A stretch of DNA of 64,000 nucleotides from CAYOWQ01 sp964407695 (GTDB lineage: Bacteria > Planctomycetota > Phycisphaerae > Phycisphaerales > SM1A02): positions 122,722 to 186,721 of the forward strand of contig CAYOWQ010000009.1 of NCBI GenBank assembly GCA_964407695.1. The letters run 5' to 3'. Both the position numbers and the translations under genes were made by a program. Numbering within the stretch: position 1 is the stretch's first letter; each line of letters begins with the position of its first letter. Shown one piece after another: positions 12,809 through 21,404 of this stretch. Under the pieces are notes generated by a model. The model did no database searches, was not told where the DNA came from, and saw only the letters and a program-made list of their open reading frames with translations.

Positions 12809-13309
12809 TCAAAGCCGAGTTTGAGTGATGTCGCCGTTGGCTGAATCCAGCCGAATCTCAGACGGATTCTGTCCCTGTTCAATAGCTTGAATCTTGAGAA
12901 TTCGGCGTTCGTGGCGACCACCCTGAAAGTTGGTTGCAAGCCAGGTGTCGACGATCCTCTTGACAAGGGTCTGGCCAAGAAGGTCCCCGCTCAAGCACAA
13001 TACATTTGCATTGTTGTGACTTCTTGACAACTCGGCACTCAGCTCATCCTGAACAAGGGCGGCCCGCACCCCAGGCACCTTGTTAGCGGCAATCGACATG
13101 CCAATGCCCGACCCGCAGACGAGGATACCAACCTCCGAATTGCCAACTGATACTTCCTTGCCGACAAGGTAGGCATTATCCGGATAGTCACATGGGGTGA
13201 CCTGGCTTTCGCCAATCACCCGAACTTCATGGCCTTTGGCCTGCAGATACGGCACCAGGTTCCGAGCTGTTTCCGCGCCACGATGATCAGTTCCTACGGC
13301 AATTCTCAT
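12809..13309 (-). CDS. rpiB: Ribose-5-phosphate isomerase B family (RpiB/LacA/LacB)
   Basis: Interconverts ribose 5-phosphate and ribulose 5-phosphate in the pentose phosphate pathway. Family features are the N-terminal IAVGTDHRGAE (Asp8, His9), the catalytic Cys65 in CGSGIGMSIAANKVPG, and SRSHNNANVLCLSGD. At 166 aa it is longer than the usual 145-150; the extra residues are a C-terminal tail after HERRILKIQ. It overlaps the upstream phosphatase gene by four bases (ATGA), so the two are translationally coupled. It converges with rpsR, leaving a 50-base gap with only a weak hairpin. Confidence 0.93.
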   Translation of the reverse strand: MRIAVGTDHRGAETARNLVPYLQAKGHEVRVIGESQVTPCDYPDNAYLVGKEVSVGNSEVGILVCGSGIGMSIAANKVPGVRAALVQDELSAELSRSHNNANVLCLSGDLLGQTLVKRIVDTWLATNFQGGRHERRILKIQAIEQGQNPSEIRLDSANGDITQTRL

Positions 13310-13758
13310 GATCTCAGCACCTCCTGCATCCGTTTCGGGATGACTCGACGCAGGCGGTCAGCAACTTCATCATAGGCATTCTGACCAAGTCCGATCGGGT
13401 CCTCAATGTCGCCTTCCGGGTCCAGAATGACGATCCTGGACATCGCATTCGCATCGGGCGCAACGAGTTGTCGGGCCGCGGCAACATGCCCTTCAGTCAT
13501 GCCGAATATGGCGTCGGCCCGGCGAATCATGTCTGCAGAGAGTCGCTTCGAACTTCCGGAATGCTGAATTCCCATGGCTGTAAGCGCTGCGAGAGTTTCC
13601 GGGGTCACCGGGGCGCCATCGGACGCTGCGGTTCCGGCAGAGGCCACGAAGACATCTCGTGCTGTGGACGTTGCCGAGTCGAGGTAGGCGCGTGCGATGG
13701 CCTCAGCCATGGGCGATCGGCAGGTATTTCCCGTGCAGATGAAGAGGATGGTCTGCAT
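13306..13758 (-). CDS. Low-molecular-weight phosphatase, YwlE (protein-arginine phosphatase) type
   Basis: Member of the low-molecular-weight protein tyrosine phosphatase fold. The P-loop is CTGNTCRS at residues 8-15, with nucleophile Cys8 and Arg14, and the general acid lies in DPIG near the C-terminus. Tyrosine phosphatases of this family usually have Ile where this protein has Thr12. In Bacillus YwlE that Thr sets specificity for phospho-arginine, so arginine phosphatase activity is inferred. The linkage to rpiB repeats the B. subtilis ywlE-ywlF order. No McsB arginine kinase gene is visible in the window. Confidence 0.85.
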   Translation of the reverse strand: MQTILFICTGNTCRSPMAEAIARAYLDSATSTARDVFVASAGTAASDGAPVTPETLAALTAMGIQHSGSSKRLSADMIRRADAIFGMTEGHVAAARQLVAPDANAMSRIVILDPEGDIEDPIGLGQNAYDEVADRLRRVIPKRMQEVLRS

Positions 13759-13948
13759 GTGAAGGCGTGGCCGGATGGTACCCTCAAATCTGCAGGGTGA
13801 GGGGGGGGATTGCGAGTTTTCGGGCCGACTTCAGGTTCGGAGGCGTCGGGCCGATAAAGAAGTGGACGACCGTGCCTTGCACCTGGCGCGATCATGGTTT
13901 CTCACCGAAAGCTTCGATTTCTACTGCGGACCAAACAGGAGCACCATC

Positions 13949-14572
13949 ATGCACGTCCTACTCGATGATCGTCCATGTCAATCCCATGCGGCGACTATTG
14001 CCGAGGCGATCTTCGAAGGCGTTCGCCTGGCACGATCACGAGGAAGAATGGTCGTGGATGTCTACGTCGACGGCGTCTTGATGTCGCACGACGAATTGGC
14101 CTCTGACACCCGCCTTTCGCGACCAGCGACTGAAGTCCGACTGAATACGGTGCTTGCATCCGATCTGGCTCAGGATGCATTGCGAGCGGCAAGCGACGCT
14201 CTCGTCGAGGCGGACGACCTTCACCGGCGTGCTGCAGAGTTGATTCAGGCCGGCCAGATGGGCGAAGCGATGGGATTGATGTCTCAAGCCCTTGCAATCT
14301 GGTCATCGGTGCAGTCGGCGGCATCTCAAGGAAGCGAGGCTGCAGGAATCGATCTCGAGGCTGTGGAGGTGGACGGCATCGCCATGCGGAAGCTCATCGA
14401 GACCTTGAATGGCAAGCTCCGCCAACTGCGAGACGCTCTATCGGCTGGGGATACTGTCACGCTCGCCGATACGTTGCTCTATGATCTTCCTCCTGTGGTC
14501 ACCGAGTGGCGCGGACTTCTGCATGAGCTGGCCCGACTGGCCGATGACGCACGGCTGCGACACGAAGGCTAA
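13949..14572 (+). CDS. Uncharacterised protein, mostly helical
   Basis: I do not recognise this 207-aa protein. The first 75 residues look like a small alpha/beta unit (RMVVDVYVDGVLMSHDELAS). The remainder is predicted helical and rich in Ala and Leu, including LAQDALRAASDALVEADDLH, which resembles flagellar or secretion chaperone-like coiled segments but carries no diagnostic motif. The ATG at 13949 has a clear AGGAG seven bases upstream; the frame is open further up to 13775, but those residues look non-coding. The next gene begins five bases after its stop, so the two form a unit. Confidence 0.7.
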   Translation: MHVLLDDRPCQSHAATIAEAIFEGVRLARSRGRMVVDVYVDGVLMSHDELASDTRLSRPATEVRLNTVLASDLAQDALRAASDALVEADDLHRRAAELIQAGQMGEAMGLMSQALAIWSSVQSAASQGSEAAGIDLEAVEVDGIAMRKLIETLNGKLRQLRDALSAGDTVTLADTLLYDLPPVVTEWRGLLHELARLADDARLRHEG

Positions 14573-14576
14573 GCCT

Positions 14577-15293
14577 ATGGCGACCTCCTCAATCAATGTA
14601 AATGAACTGATGGAAGAAGCGAGCGAGCACCTCGCGGCGACGAGATACTTCGCCGCGGAGCGGGTCTGTGAACAGGCGCTCCGGTCCGCTCGTCAGGAGT
14701 GCGACTTCGACACGATGTCCAGAATCTGTCTTCCCCTGCAGGAGGCGAGGCGGCAACGGTTGCAGCAGGCTGTGGACACGAAGAAGCTCACCGTGGTGGA
14801 GGCGCCGTTCGGAGACGACTACCGGATTCGGTCCGGGTGTTACCTCGTTCAGCCGCCACTTGTCGGGGCTGACGCCCGAAGGCTTCGCACGATGGCGATA
14901 TCTCGCGAGATTCCGGTGCTTGTCGTGTGCCGAGAGCCCGTCACCCGGGCAAAGCTCACTCCGATTGTCGCCATCGGACAAACGACCATTCGAGTTCGAA
15001 TTGATTCTCCGGCACACATCGACAAACCCACCATTGAGTGGCTTGAACGTGCTGCCGAACAGCTTGGAGATGCGGCCATCCTGGGTGTCGATACCGGTAT
15101 CGAGGCCGAGCGTCAGGTTGACGCTCTACTTGCCTGCCTCGATGCCCATCCGGACCACGAAAAACTTCATCAAGCCCTGGCAACCGCCTGCAGGAAGGCG
15201 GCCGACGAGGCGAGGGCGAACCCGGGGGGCTCGAAGCGACGATCAGAAAAGATTGACCCGGAGGAAAGTGACGTCGCTGATGATCTCGGCTGA
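14577..15293 (+). CDS. Uncharacterised protein with TPR-like N-terminus
   Basis: A 238-aa soluble protein that I cannot assign. Residues 8-55 form a helix pair (NELMEEASEHLAATRYFAAE) resembling one tetratricopeptide-type unit. The middle part has alternating beta and alpha elements (YRIRSGCYLVQPPLVGADAR, EIPVLVVCREPVTR) and the C-terminus is charged (KRRSEKIDPEESD). The start at 14577, four bases after the preceding stop, fits a coupled pair; the longer frame reading from 14409 lies inside the preceding gene. The two genes probably act in the same process, so far unknown. Confidence 0.7.
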   Translation: MATSSINVNELMEEASEHLAATRYFAAERVCEQALRSARQECDFDTMSRICLPLQEARRQRLQQAVDTKKLTVVEAPFGDDYRIRSGCYLVQPPLVGADARRLRTMAISREIPVLVVCREPVTRAKLTPIVAIGQTTIRVRIDSPAHIDKPTIEWLERAAEQLGDAAILGVDTGIEAERQVDALLACLDAHPDHEKLHQALATACRKAADEARANPGGSKRRSEKIDPEESDVADDLG

Positions 15294-15385
15294 ATGGATA
15301 AGATGGAGAAGATTGGTCGCAGGTCGCGCGAAATTCCATCGAAAACCGCGGAATCAGCAATCAGCCGGCGACAACCCGACATGTA

Positions 15386-16015
15386 TTGGAAACGGCCGTG
15401 ACGCATTCGGCAGCGAACGATTGCCATGTAGGTAGCACCGACATCAGGCGACTGAGTCGGGGGGAATTTGCAGTACGTTTTGACGAGTCCTCTCGTTTGT
15501 TCTGGTGTATCGCTGCCGCGATACTGGCTGATCGGAGCGGGGCGGAGGATGTTGTTCAGGAATCGGCGATGATCGCACTAGGAAAGCTTGACGAGTTCGA
15601 TCCTTCTACCTCCTTCAAGGCCTGGATGAGCCAGATCGTGCGATATACAGCCTTGAATCATGCGAGACTTCGGCGTCGGCGAGAGGCCGGGTCTCTGGTG
15701 GACCCGATCATTGCCGATCCGGTTCGAATGGGCTCAGGGGCGTCCAAAGCCGTGTCCTCTCGGGGCGAGCTCCACGACGAACAGACCGAGTTCAACGACG
15801 ACGTTGTCAGCGCCCTGAAGACCCTCGATGAGACCGCGCGAGCGTGTTTGCTCCTGAGGGTGGTAATGGAATTGCCGTATCGGGAGATATCACTCGCCAT
15901 GAATATTCCCGAAGGAAGTGCGATGAGCCACGTCCACCGTGCTCGTCGAGCCATGAGAGAGCGACTTCAACGGGGTCCACATTCGCCGCCAGAGAAGGAG
16001 AACATGCGACTTTGA
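15386..16015 (+). CDS. ECF-type RNA polymerase sigma factor
   Basis: Alternative sigma factor of the extracytoplasmic function group. Region 2 is seen as DRSGAEDVVQESAMIALGKL, followed by SFKAWMSQIVRYTALNHARL. Region 4 carries the helix-turn-helix LPYREISLAMNIPEGSAMSH followed by VHRARRAMRERL. A roughly 35-residue linker separates them. There is no ATG at the 5' end: the frame opens with TTG at 15386, and a GTG at 15398 with GGAA upstream is an alternative start. The stop overlaps the start of the anti-sigma gene by four bases, the classic arrangement for a sigma/anti-sigma pair. Confidence 0.88.
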   Translation: METAVTHSAANDCHVGSTDIRRLSRGEFAVRFDESSRLFWCIAAAILADRSGAEDVVQESAMIALGKLDEFDPSTSFKAWMSQIVRYTALNHARLRRRREAGSLVDPIIADPVRMGSGASKAVSSRGELHDEQTEFNDDVVSALKTLDETARACLLLRVVMELPYREISLAMNIPEGSAMSHVHRARRAMRERLQRGPHSPPEKENMRL

Positions 16016-16785
16016 ATTCTCCAAGCGATCAACGGCCCTCGGATCGGGACCTTCGCGTAGAACGTTACGTCGATGGTGATCTGTCGGCATCAGAATCGGA
16101 TGCGTTTCGACGCGAGATGGAAACCGCACCCGCTGTTCGCCGTGAGGTTGAGCTTCAGCGGCGAATTGATGCATCACTGAAGGCAACCTTTGCTCTTGGC
16201 GTTCCAGCATCCATCTCGGCAGCCACGCCATCAGGCGACGCTGCAGGCAACGGACACAAATCCAATCCATTTCGGCGATGGATGTGGCAGGCAGCGGTGG
16301 CCGCAGCACTGGCGCTGGTGTTTGTAGGCCTGTGGACCGCATGGAGTCCGAGTTCTCCGACGAAGCCTCCGGCCTTCACGCCGATGGCGATGGAGAAGGT
16401 CTACTTCAATCGCGTCAAGGCGGGATTTACTGCGGATTGGAAGTGCGAATCGGACCAGGAGTTCTCTGACACGTTCATGAAGTGGCTTGGGGCAAACATG
16501 ACGATGCACGAAACGGAGAGGGTCGCGTGCGTCGGGCTTTCGTATTGTCGAGCCATCACGGAGAACACACTTACCGTGTTTGCCCGTGTTGACGGCAAGG
16601 AAGTGATGGTGTTTGTCGATCGACTTACGAAAGACACTCACCCGACCGTGCCGGAATCAACGGGCCTTCGCGTTTTCCGCAAGGAGGCGCCGCCTCTTGT
16701 GTTCTATGAAGTGACTCCGCTCGAACAGGCCGAAGTCTTCCCGCTCTTCTCCGAGCCGATTCCGCCGCCTCGATCCTGCGAATAG
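16012..16785 (+). CDS. Membrane anti-sigma factor
   Basis: Probable regulator of the sigma factor immediately upstream. The cytoplasmic N-terminus has the anti-sigma pattern LRVERYVDGDLSASESDAF (a variable zinc-less form with no HxxxCxxC). One membrane helix follows at about residues 92-112 (WQAAVAAALALVFVGLWTAW), then an extracytoplasmic domain of about 140 residues. That domain has three cysteines (WKC, VAC and SYC) that could form a disulfide or bind a ligand. Translation most likely starts at a TTG at 16012 that overlaps the sigma stop (TTGA), with GGAG 11 bases upstream. It ends six bases from the convergent sugar dehydrogenase gene. Confidence 0.78.
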   Translation: MNSPSDQRPSDRDLRVERYVDGDLSASESDAFRREMETAPAVRREVELQRRIDASLKATFALGVPASISAATPSGDAAGNGHKSNPFRRWMWQAAVAAALALVFVGLWTAWSPSSPTKPPAFTPMAMEKVYFNRVKAGFTADWKCESDQEFSDTFMKWLGANMTMHETERVACVGLSYCRAITENTLTVFARVDGKEVMVFVDRLTKDTHPTVPESTGLRVFRKEAPPLVFYEVTPLEQAEVFPLFSEPIPPPRSCE

Positions 16786-16791
16786 CGGATC

Positions 16792-18261
16792 TCAACTCCA
16801 GCTTGAAAGCAAGGTGCCAAGATCTGCGCCATCGACGACACCATCGCCGTTGTAGTCGCCGATGCCTGAGTTGCCCCAGTTGGCCAGAAGCACGCCGAGG
16901 TCAGCACCGTCGATCAGTCCATCACCGGTGAGGTCGATTCCCGAGTATTTCAGGCGGCGGATCACGCCGTTGGTCGTGGCGAAGTAGAGTTCGTGCGTCG
17001 TCGGATGAATAGCGAATTCAACGCCGCCGCCGATCACCGTGGCAAAAGGTTCAAACGAGACGTATTTATCCGCTCCGTCCACGGTGAGCACCCGTATCCA
17101 ATTCTGGATGAAATCCGAAACAAACATCTTGCCGTGGTACTTCGTGGGGTAGTTGCCTCCCGGATAGAACGCCCCACCCACGGAGCAGCGCCCGATGAAG
17201 CCGGTCGGGAATGACAATCCGGACGCACCATGGTGCCACCAGACGACCGGGCTGGTCAGGACGCCGGGGTTTTCGGCTGTGCCGATGGTGTCGCAGCCGG
17301 CTACCGGAGGATTCAGATTCGGGTAGTCCGGTGCAGCCAAAGGCGACTCGAAGCAAGGCCATCCGAAATTCTCACCGCCATGGGCGATATTGATTTCTTC
17401 ATAGGTGTTCCAGCCGACATCGCCCACATAGAGCGTTCCCGGAGATGGGGAATCGGGCCGAATGGTGAATCGGAAGGGGTTGCGGAGTCCATACGCCCAA
17501 ACGCGAGACTGTTCTGCACTCGGGTCGCCGGTGTAGAAAGGATTGTCCGGAAGGCCAAGACCAGTTGCCGGATCTATCCGAAGGATCTTGCCTGAATGCG
17601 ACATCAGGTATTGAGACCGGAACGCCCCGATGTCCTGATCTTCGCTGAACATGCCGCGAACAAAACACGGGTCATCCGCTCCGCCGCCATCGGTGAAGTC
17701 GTAATGGGCACCATCTCCCGCACTCAGGAAGAGGCTGCCATCGAATCCGAATCGAAGTGAGCCGATGTGATGCGAGGCGTGGCACCCAGGAATTCCCTGG
17801 GAGGGATCTTCACCAATCAGGACGAAACGCGAATCGGGGTCGGCAACGTTTCCGCCGCTGGCCGTGGTGCCGGTGTACCGCGTCAGCCTGCCAAACGATT
17901 CAGTGTCCGGGGGTTCATCCGGGTCACCAAAGATCGGATCGACCGTGTAGAGCAGGTACACGTGGTGATTCTCGAGAAAATTGGGGTCGAGGGCGATACC
18001 GAGAAGTCCACGATCCTGCCCAAACCCCACCTCCTGCCTGAGGTCAAGGAAAATCGACTTGGTCCCGTTGTCGACCACCCAGACCATTCCTCGCTGTTCA
18101 ACGACAAAGATGCGGCCGTCGGGGGCAAACGTCAGCCCGACACACTTGCTGAATCCGGAGGAAACCGAGAGAGCCTGGAATCCGGCCGGATAGGCCGCGA
18201 AGAGGCCGGGGGCCAGAATCATGGATGCGACCGAGGCGACCAACGAGCGGTGAATGGTCAT
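16792..18261 (-). CDS. Secreted PQQ-type sugar dehydrogenase with C-terminal dockerin-like repeats
   Basis: Six-bladed beta-propeller of the soluble aldose/glucose dehydrogenase family, which oxidises sugars with pyrroloquinoline quinone. Visible landmarks: signal peptide (residues 1-22); RGLLGIALDPNF; a catalytic-His region HHIGSLRFGFDGSLFLSAGD; and YVGDVGWNTYEEIN followed by GGENFGWPCFE. The last 50 residues are two EF-hand-like repeats, DLTGDGLIDGADLGVLLANW and DYNGDGVVDGADLGTLLSSW, the planctomycete dockerin-like module. PQQ use is a family inference; related propellers without PQQ exist. It is divergent from the hydrolase gene that carries the same module at its other end. Confidence 0.87.
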   Translation of the reverse strand: MTIHRSLVASVASMILAPGLFAAYPAGFQALSVSSGFSKCVGLTFAPDGRIFVVEQRGMVWVVDNGTKSIFLDLRQEVGFGQDRGLLGIALDPNFLENHHVYLLYTVDPIFGDPDEPPDTESFGRLTRYTGTTASGGNVADPDSRFVLIGEDPSQGIPGCHASHHIGSLRFGFDGSLFLSAGDGAHYDFTDGGGADDPCFVRGMFSEDQDIGAFRSQYLMSHSGKILRIDPATGLGLPDNPFYTGDPSAEQSRVWAYGLRNPFRFTIRPDSPSPGTLYVGDVGWNTYEEINIAHGGENFGWPCFESPLAAPDYPNLNPPVAGCDTIGTAENPGVLTSPVVWWHHGASGLSFPTGFIGRCSVGGAFYPGGNYPTKYHGKMFVSDFIQNWIRVLTVDGADKYVSFEPFATVIGGGVEFAIHPTTHELYFATTNGVIRRLKYSGIDLTGDGLIDGADLGVLLANWGNSGIGDYNGDGVVDGADLGTLLSSWS

Positions 18262-18450
18262 GAAGAGAACTCAGATGGGGGAATGGGTAAACCGACGAAC
18301 ACTCCACTGTCGAATGGATCATACGGCGTGGTTTGCCCGACGCCAGAGGAATTCGAGTTCAACTTGCAAGGATCTGGACTCTACGTGGGCCGTCATGTAG
18401 TCTCTGAATTCGCATTGAGACCCGATCGGATTCCTGCAGAGTATTGCCTC

Positions 18451-20637
18451 ATGAAAACCCTCCTCACTCTTGGCCTGACTGTTGTTTCCGCGTGCGTTGC
18501 GTTTTCTGGAGGATCAACGGCAGCGGCCGGAACAGCGGGATGCAGCGCTGATCTGAATGGGGATGGGCTGGTCGACGCGGCCGATCTCGGCCTGATGCTG
18601 GCCTCGTGGGACGAATCAGGTCGCGCGGATCTGGACGGGAGCGGAACCGTTGGAGGCGAGGACTTAGGGCTCCTGCTTGGATCCTGGAACACAACCTGCA
18701 GCTTCGCGACACGCGTCGAGCTGGCGGGGCGACCCTTGAACACGTATCCATATTTTGAACATACTCGCTCATTCAACGCGGGATTTTCGGTCTGGATCGG
18801 CATCGATCCGAACCGATTCCCAAGCGTCGCAGGCGCCAGTGCATTGGTGTGGGTGGTCAGCAGCCGGTCAGAAGCGGAATGGCAGCGCACCACTGACCTT
18901 GTGGACGTTCGACCGAGCGGTCCGCAGGAGGTGACCTTCGGGGTCGGCACGATCCAAGCCTGCAGTTTCTCGGTTGATGGCGGCACGCTGGATGGCAACG
19001 GCGGCCTGGACATTTCGATTGGATACGACGTCGTCATCGATCTGAATTCCAATGGTCAATTGGACGGGGGCGATCTGCTCGACGGTGCCGGCGGCCTCGA
19101 CGGCACCGAGGCCGGCTTCTTTGTTGTTCGTGATTTGACGTTGCCTGGGCCCTACTCGGTCACGACGAAGACCTGGTCCGTCACCGGAGTGACCGGAGGG
19201 TTCAGCAGTGAAAAGGTGTATTACCCGTCCAACATTGCCGACCTCGCGCAACTGCCGCTGGTCGTTGTCAGTCACGGAAACGGTCACCAGTACACCTGGT
19301 ACGACTACATCGGCAATCACCTTGCGTCGTATGGCTACATCGTGATGTCGCATCAGAACAACACCGGCCCGGGAACGGTGCAGGCGTCGACAACGACGCT
19401 TCAACACACTCAGGCCATCATCGCCCAGCAGACGACGCTCGGCGGAGGAGTGCTGAACGGTCACCTCGACAGCCACACCATTATCTGGATCGGCCACAGT
19501 CGCGGAGGGGAGGGTGTTGTTCGAGCGTATGACCGAATTCTCGACGGAAATTTCGTACCCACGAACTACACGCTTGCCGACATCAAGTTGATCTCTTCGA
19601 TCGCGCCGACAGACTTCCTGAACGGTTACGCGGTCGACCCCCACTTCGTTCCGTATCACCTCGTGTATGGCAGTTCCGACGGAGATGTGTGCGGATGTCC
19701 GGATAACGACGTCGCCGACTCCTTCAATATCTATGAGCGTGCCGATGGCATTCGCCAGTCGATGTACCTCCACGGGGCAAGCCACAATGACTTTCACTCG
19801 GGAAGCGTCTTTGAGGCGGCATCAGGACCGGATCAACTCTCAAAGACGGAAACGCAGACTCCCGCGAAGGCGATGTGGCTGGCGCTGGTGAAGTACTACA
19901 TCGAAGGGCAAGTGGCGGCGAAGGACTATTTCTGGCGCCAATACGAAGTGTTGCGACCCCAAGGGGTGGCGACCAAGGTGGTCGCCGTTCTGGACTATCA
20001 CGACGGTCCCGACGCCGGCTCGCTCGAGATCGATGACCTGCAGTCAAATTCCGCGACGAACCTCAGCTCGATCGGCGGCCTGGTCACCTACGACGTCACC
20101 AATCTTGTGGAGAACAAGATGAATGACGCCAACACGGCATTTACCTGGACCGCATCGGATGCGATGAATGGCATGGTGCGGGGTCGCACGGGCGACACTC
20201 AGCGGTGCATCGTGTTTGACTGGGATGGCCCGCACCAGTTGGAGTTTGAACTCCCCGGCGGGACCAATGATTTATCGGATTTCCGGTACCTTCAATTCCG
20301 GGCGACACAAGGGACCCGCCATCCCAATACAACCGCTGTCCTCGAGAATCTGACCTTCCTCGTCACGCTTCGGGATGGCGACGGGTCGGAGAGCACCATC
20401 AATTTCGGCGCCTACGGCGGCGGAATTCAGGAGCCGTATCAGCGAACGGGCTTTGGCACCGGCGCAGGTTGGCAAAACGAATTCGAAGTCATCCGAGTTC
20501 GATTGGCCGATTTTCTCAATAACGGCTCATCGCTGGATCTGACCAATATCACTTCGATTCGCTTCGACTTCGCGCAACCAGGGACCTCGGCGAAGGGAAG
20601 AATCGGTTTCGATGATCTCCGGCTTACCACTGACTGA
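18451..20637 (+). CDS. Secreted alpha/beta hydrolase with N-terminal dockerin-like repeats and C-terminal beta domain
   Basis: 728-aa exported protein. After a signal peptide (residues 1-26) come two dockerin-like repeats (DLNGDGLVDAADLGLMLASW and DLDGSGTVGGEDLGLLLGSW, residues 30-75), then a beta-rich segment and an alpha/beta-hydrolase domain. The oxyanion loop is VVVSHGNGHQYTWYDY, the nucleophile is Ser350 in WIGHSRGG, and a likely acid and base are in GSSDGDVCGCPDN and HGASHNDFH. The C-terminal 230 residues look like a beta-sandwich. It resembles PET-hydrolase or platelet-activating-factor acetylhydrolase-like secreted esterases, but the substrate is unknown. The ATG at 18451 starts the signal peptide; the frame is open upstream only by chance. 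Confidence 0.83.
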   Translation: MKTLLTLGLTVVSACVAFSGGSTAAAGTAGCSADLNGDGLVDAADLGLMLASWDESGRADLDGSGTVGGEDLGLLLGSWNTTCSFATRVELAGRPLNTYPYFEHTRSFNAGFSVWIGIDPNRFPSVAGASALVWVVSSRSEAEWQRTTDLVDVRPSGPQEVTFGVGTIQACSFSVDGGTLDGNGGLDISIGYDVVIDLNSNGQLDGGDLLDGAGGLDGTEAGFFVVRDLTLPGPYSVTTKTWSVTGVTGGFSSEKVYYPSNIADLAQLPLVVVSHGNGHQYTWYDYIGNHLASYGYIVMSHQNNTGPGTVQASTTTLQHTQAIIAQQTTLGGGVLNGHLDSHTIIWIGHSRGGEGVVRAYDRILDGNFVPTNYTLADIKLISSIAPTDFLNGYAVDPHFVPYHLVYGSSDGDVCGCPDNDVADSFNIYERADGIRQSMYLHGASHNDFHSGSVFEAASGPDQLSKTETQTPAKAMWLALVKYYIEGQVAAKDYFWRQYEVLRPQGVATKVVAVLDYHDGPDAGSLEIDDLQSNSATNLSSIGGLVTYDVTNLVENKMNDANTAFTWTASDAMNGMVRGRTGDTQRCIVFDWDGPHQLEFELPGGTNDLSDFRYLQFRATQGTRHPNTTAVLENLTFLVTLRDGDGSESTINFGAYGGGIQEPYQRTGFGTGAGWQNEFEVIRVRLADFLNNGSSLDLTNITSIRFDFAQPGTSAKGRIGFDDLRLTTD

Positions 20638-20658
20638 CCTTTTCAACGGGTTTCTGCC

Positions 20659-21318
20659 ATGCGACATACATTCCCCATTCTCATCACTCTGATCACGGTC
20701 TCCGGTCTGGGACTCCATTTGGATGCGTCCGCCGCCGACGAACCAGCGCCGATCGAAGCGCCGGCTCTGCCGGCGTTGCCCGAGCCCGTTGCCGAATTGG
20801 TCATCGCCCGTCCTTTCGCCCTGGATGAATCCTTTGAACATACGTGGCGGAAGGAGTGCCCGGAGTTCAACGCTGGATACATTCTGGTTCTCAGGGTGAA
20901 TCCAGCATCGGTTTTCTCCCGTCAATCATCTGAACCCGTACTCTTTGTTGGCGACCAAACGGCAGAAAAGGTGAATGTCGGGTTTGATTCCGGCCGCCTC
21001 GTCGCGATTGTGCCGTCGGAACTCGACGAACACGGCCAGGTTCGCCTCGATCTCACCAAATCGATGGTTTGGTTTGGCCAGGCGCAGCTTCCGGAGCTGG
21101 TTGATGCGGGCGAGATCCGCCTTCAGGCCGACCTCGCCCGCAGGGCTGGAATACTGCCATTCTCTCAGGATGCGGTTGCCAGGGCCCTCCAAAAGGGCGG
21201 CAAGGCAGTTCATCTGAAGGACAAGGATGCGCTGATTCGGTCGATGGCACCATTGGTGCGGGAATTCGCGCCCTCCGAGACGGACCTGGCGGCCTCGATG
21301 GCTCGCCAGGGGCAGTAA
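20659..21318 (+). CDS. Uncharacterised secreted protein
   Basis: 219-aa protein with a clear signal peptide (MRHTFPILITLITVSGLGLH, cleavage near ASAADE) followed by a Pro/Ala/Glu linker. The mature part has no motif I know. The segment LAELVIARPFALDESFEH-like opening and YILVLRVNPASVFSRQSSEP suggest a beta-rich domain, and the C-terminus is helical. It follows the hydrolase gene after 21 bases and is probably cotranscribed with it, so it may assist or be secreted alongside that enzyme. Confidence 0.75.
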   Translation: MRHTFPILITLITVSGLGLHLDASAADEPAPIEAPALPALPEPVAELVIARPFALDESFEHTWRKECPEFNAGYILVLRVNPASVFSRQSSEPVLFVGDQTAEKVNVGFDSGRLVAIVPSELDEHGQVRLDLTKSMVWFGQAQLPELVDAGEIRLQADLARRAGILPFSQDAVARALQKGGKAVHLKDKDALIRSMAPLVREFAPSETDLAASMARQGQ

Positions 21319-21349
21319 CGCCTCCCACCTGTTCTCTCGGGGTGTCACG

Positions 21350-21378
21350 TTGAGCCCGCGGTCCACAGTCGCTATATT
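21350..21378 (+). promoter_or_regulatory. Promoter for carB
   Basis: TTGAGC (21350-21355), a 17-base spacer and TATATT (21373-21378), with the expected start about 20 bases before the carB ATG at 21405. The -10 matches consensus at 5 of 6. There is no recognisable ribosome site in the short leader. Confidence 0.6.
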
Positions 21379-21404
21379 CCCACAGGTTTGCGCTGTCCGA
21401 CCCG

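Noticed and set aside
18868..19797. 309-codon open frame on the minus strand
   Set aside because: Antisense to the secreted hydrolase gene; composition Val/Arg/Asp-rich and no domain.
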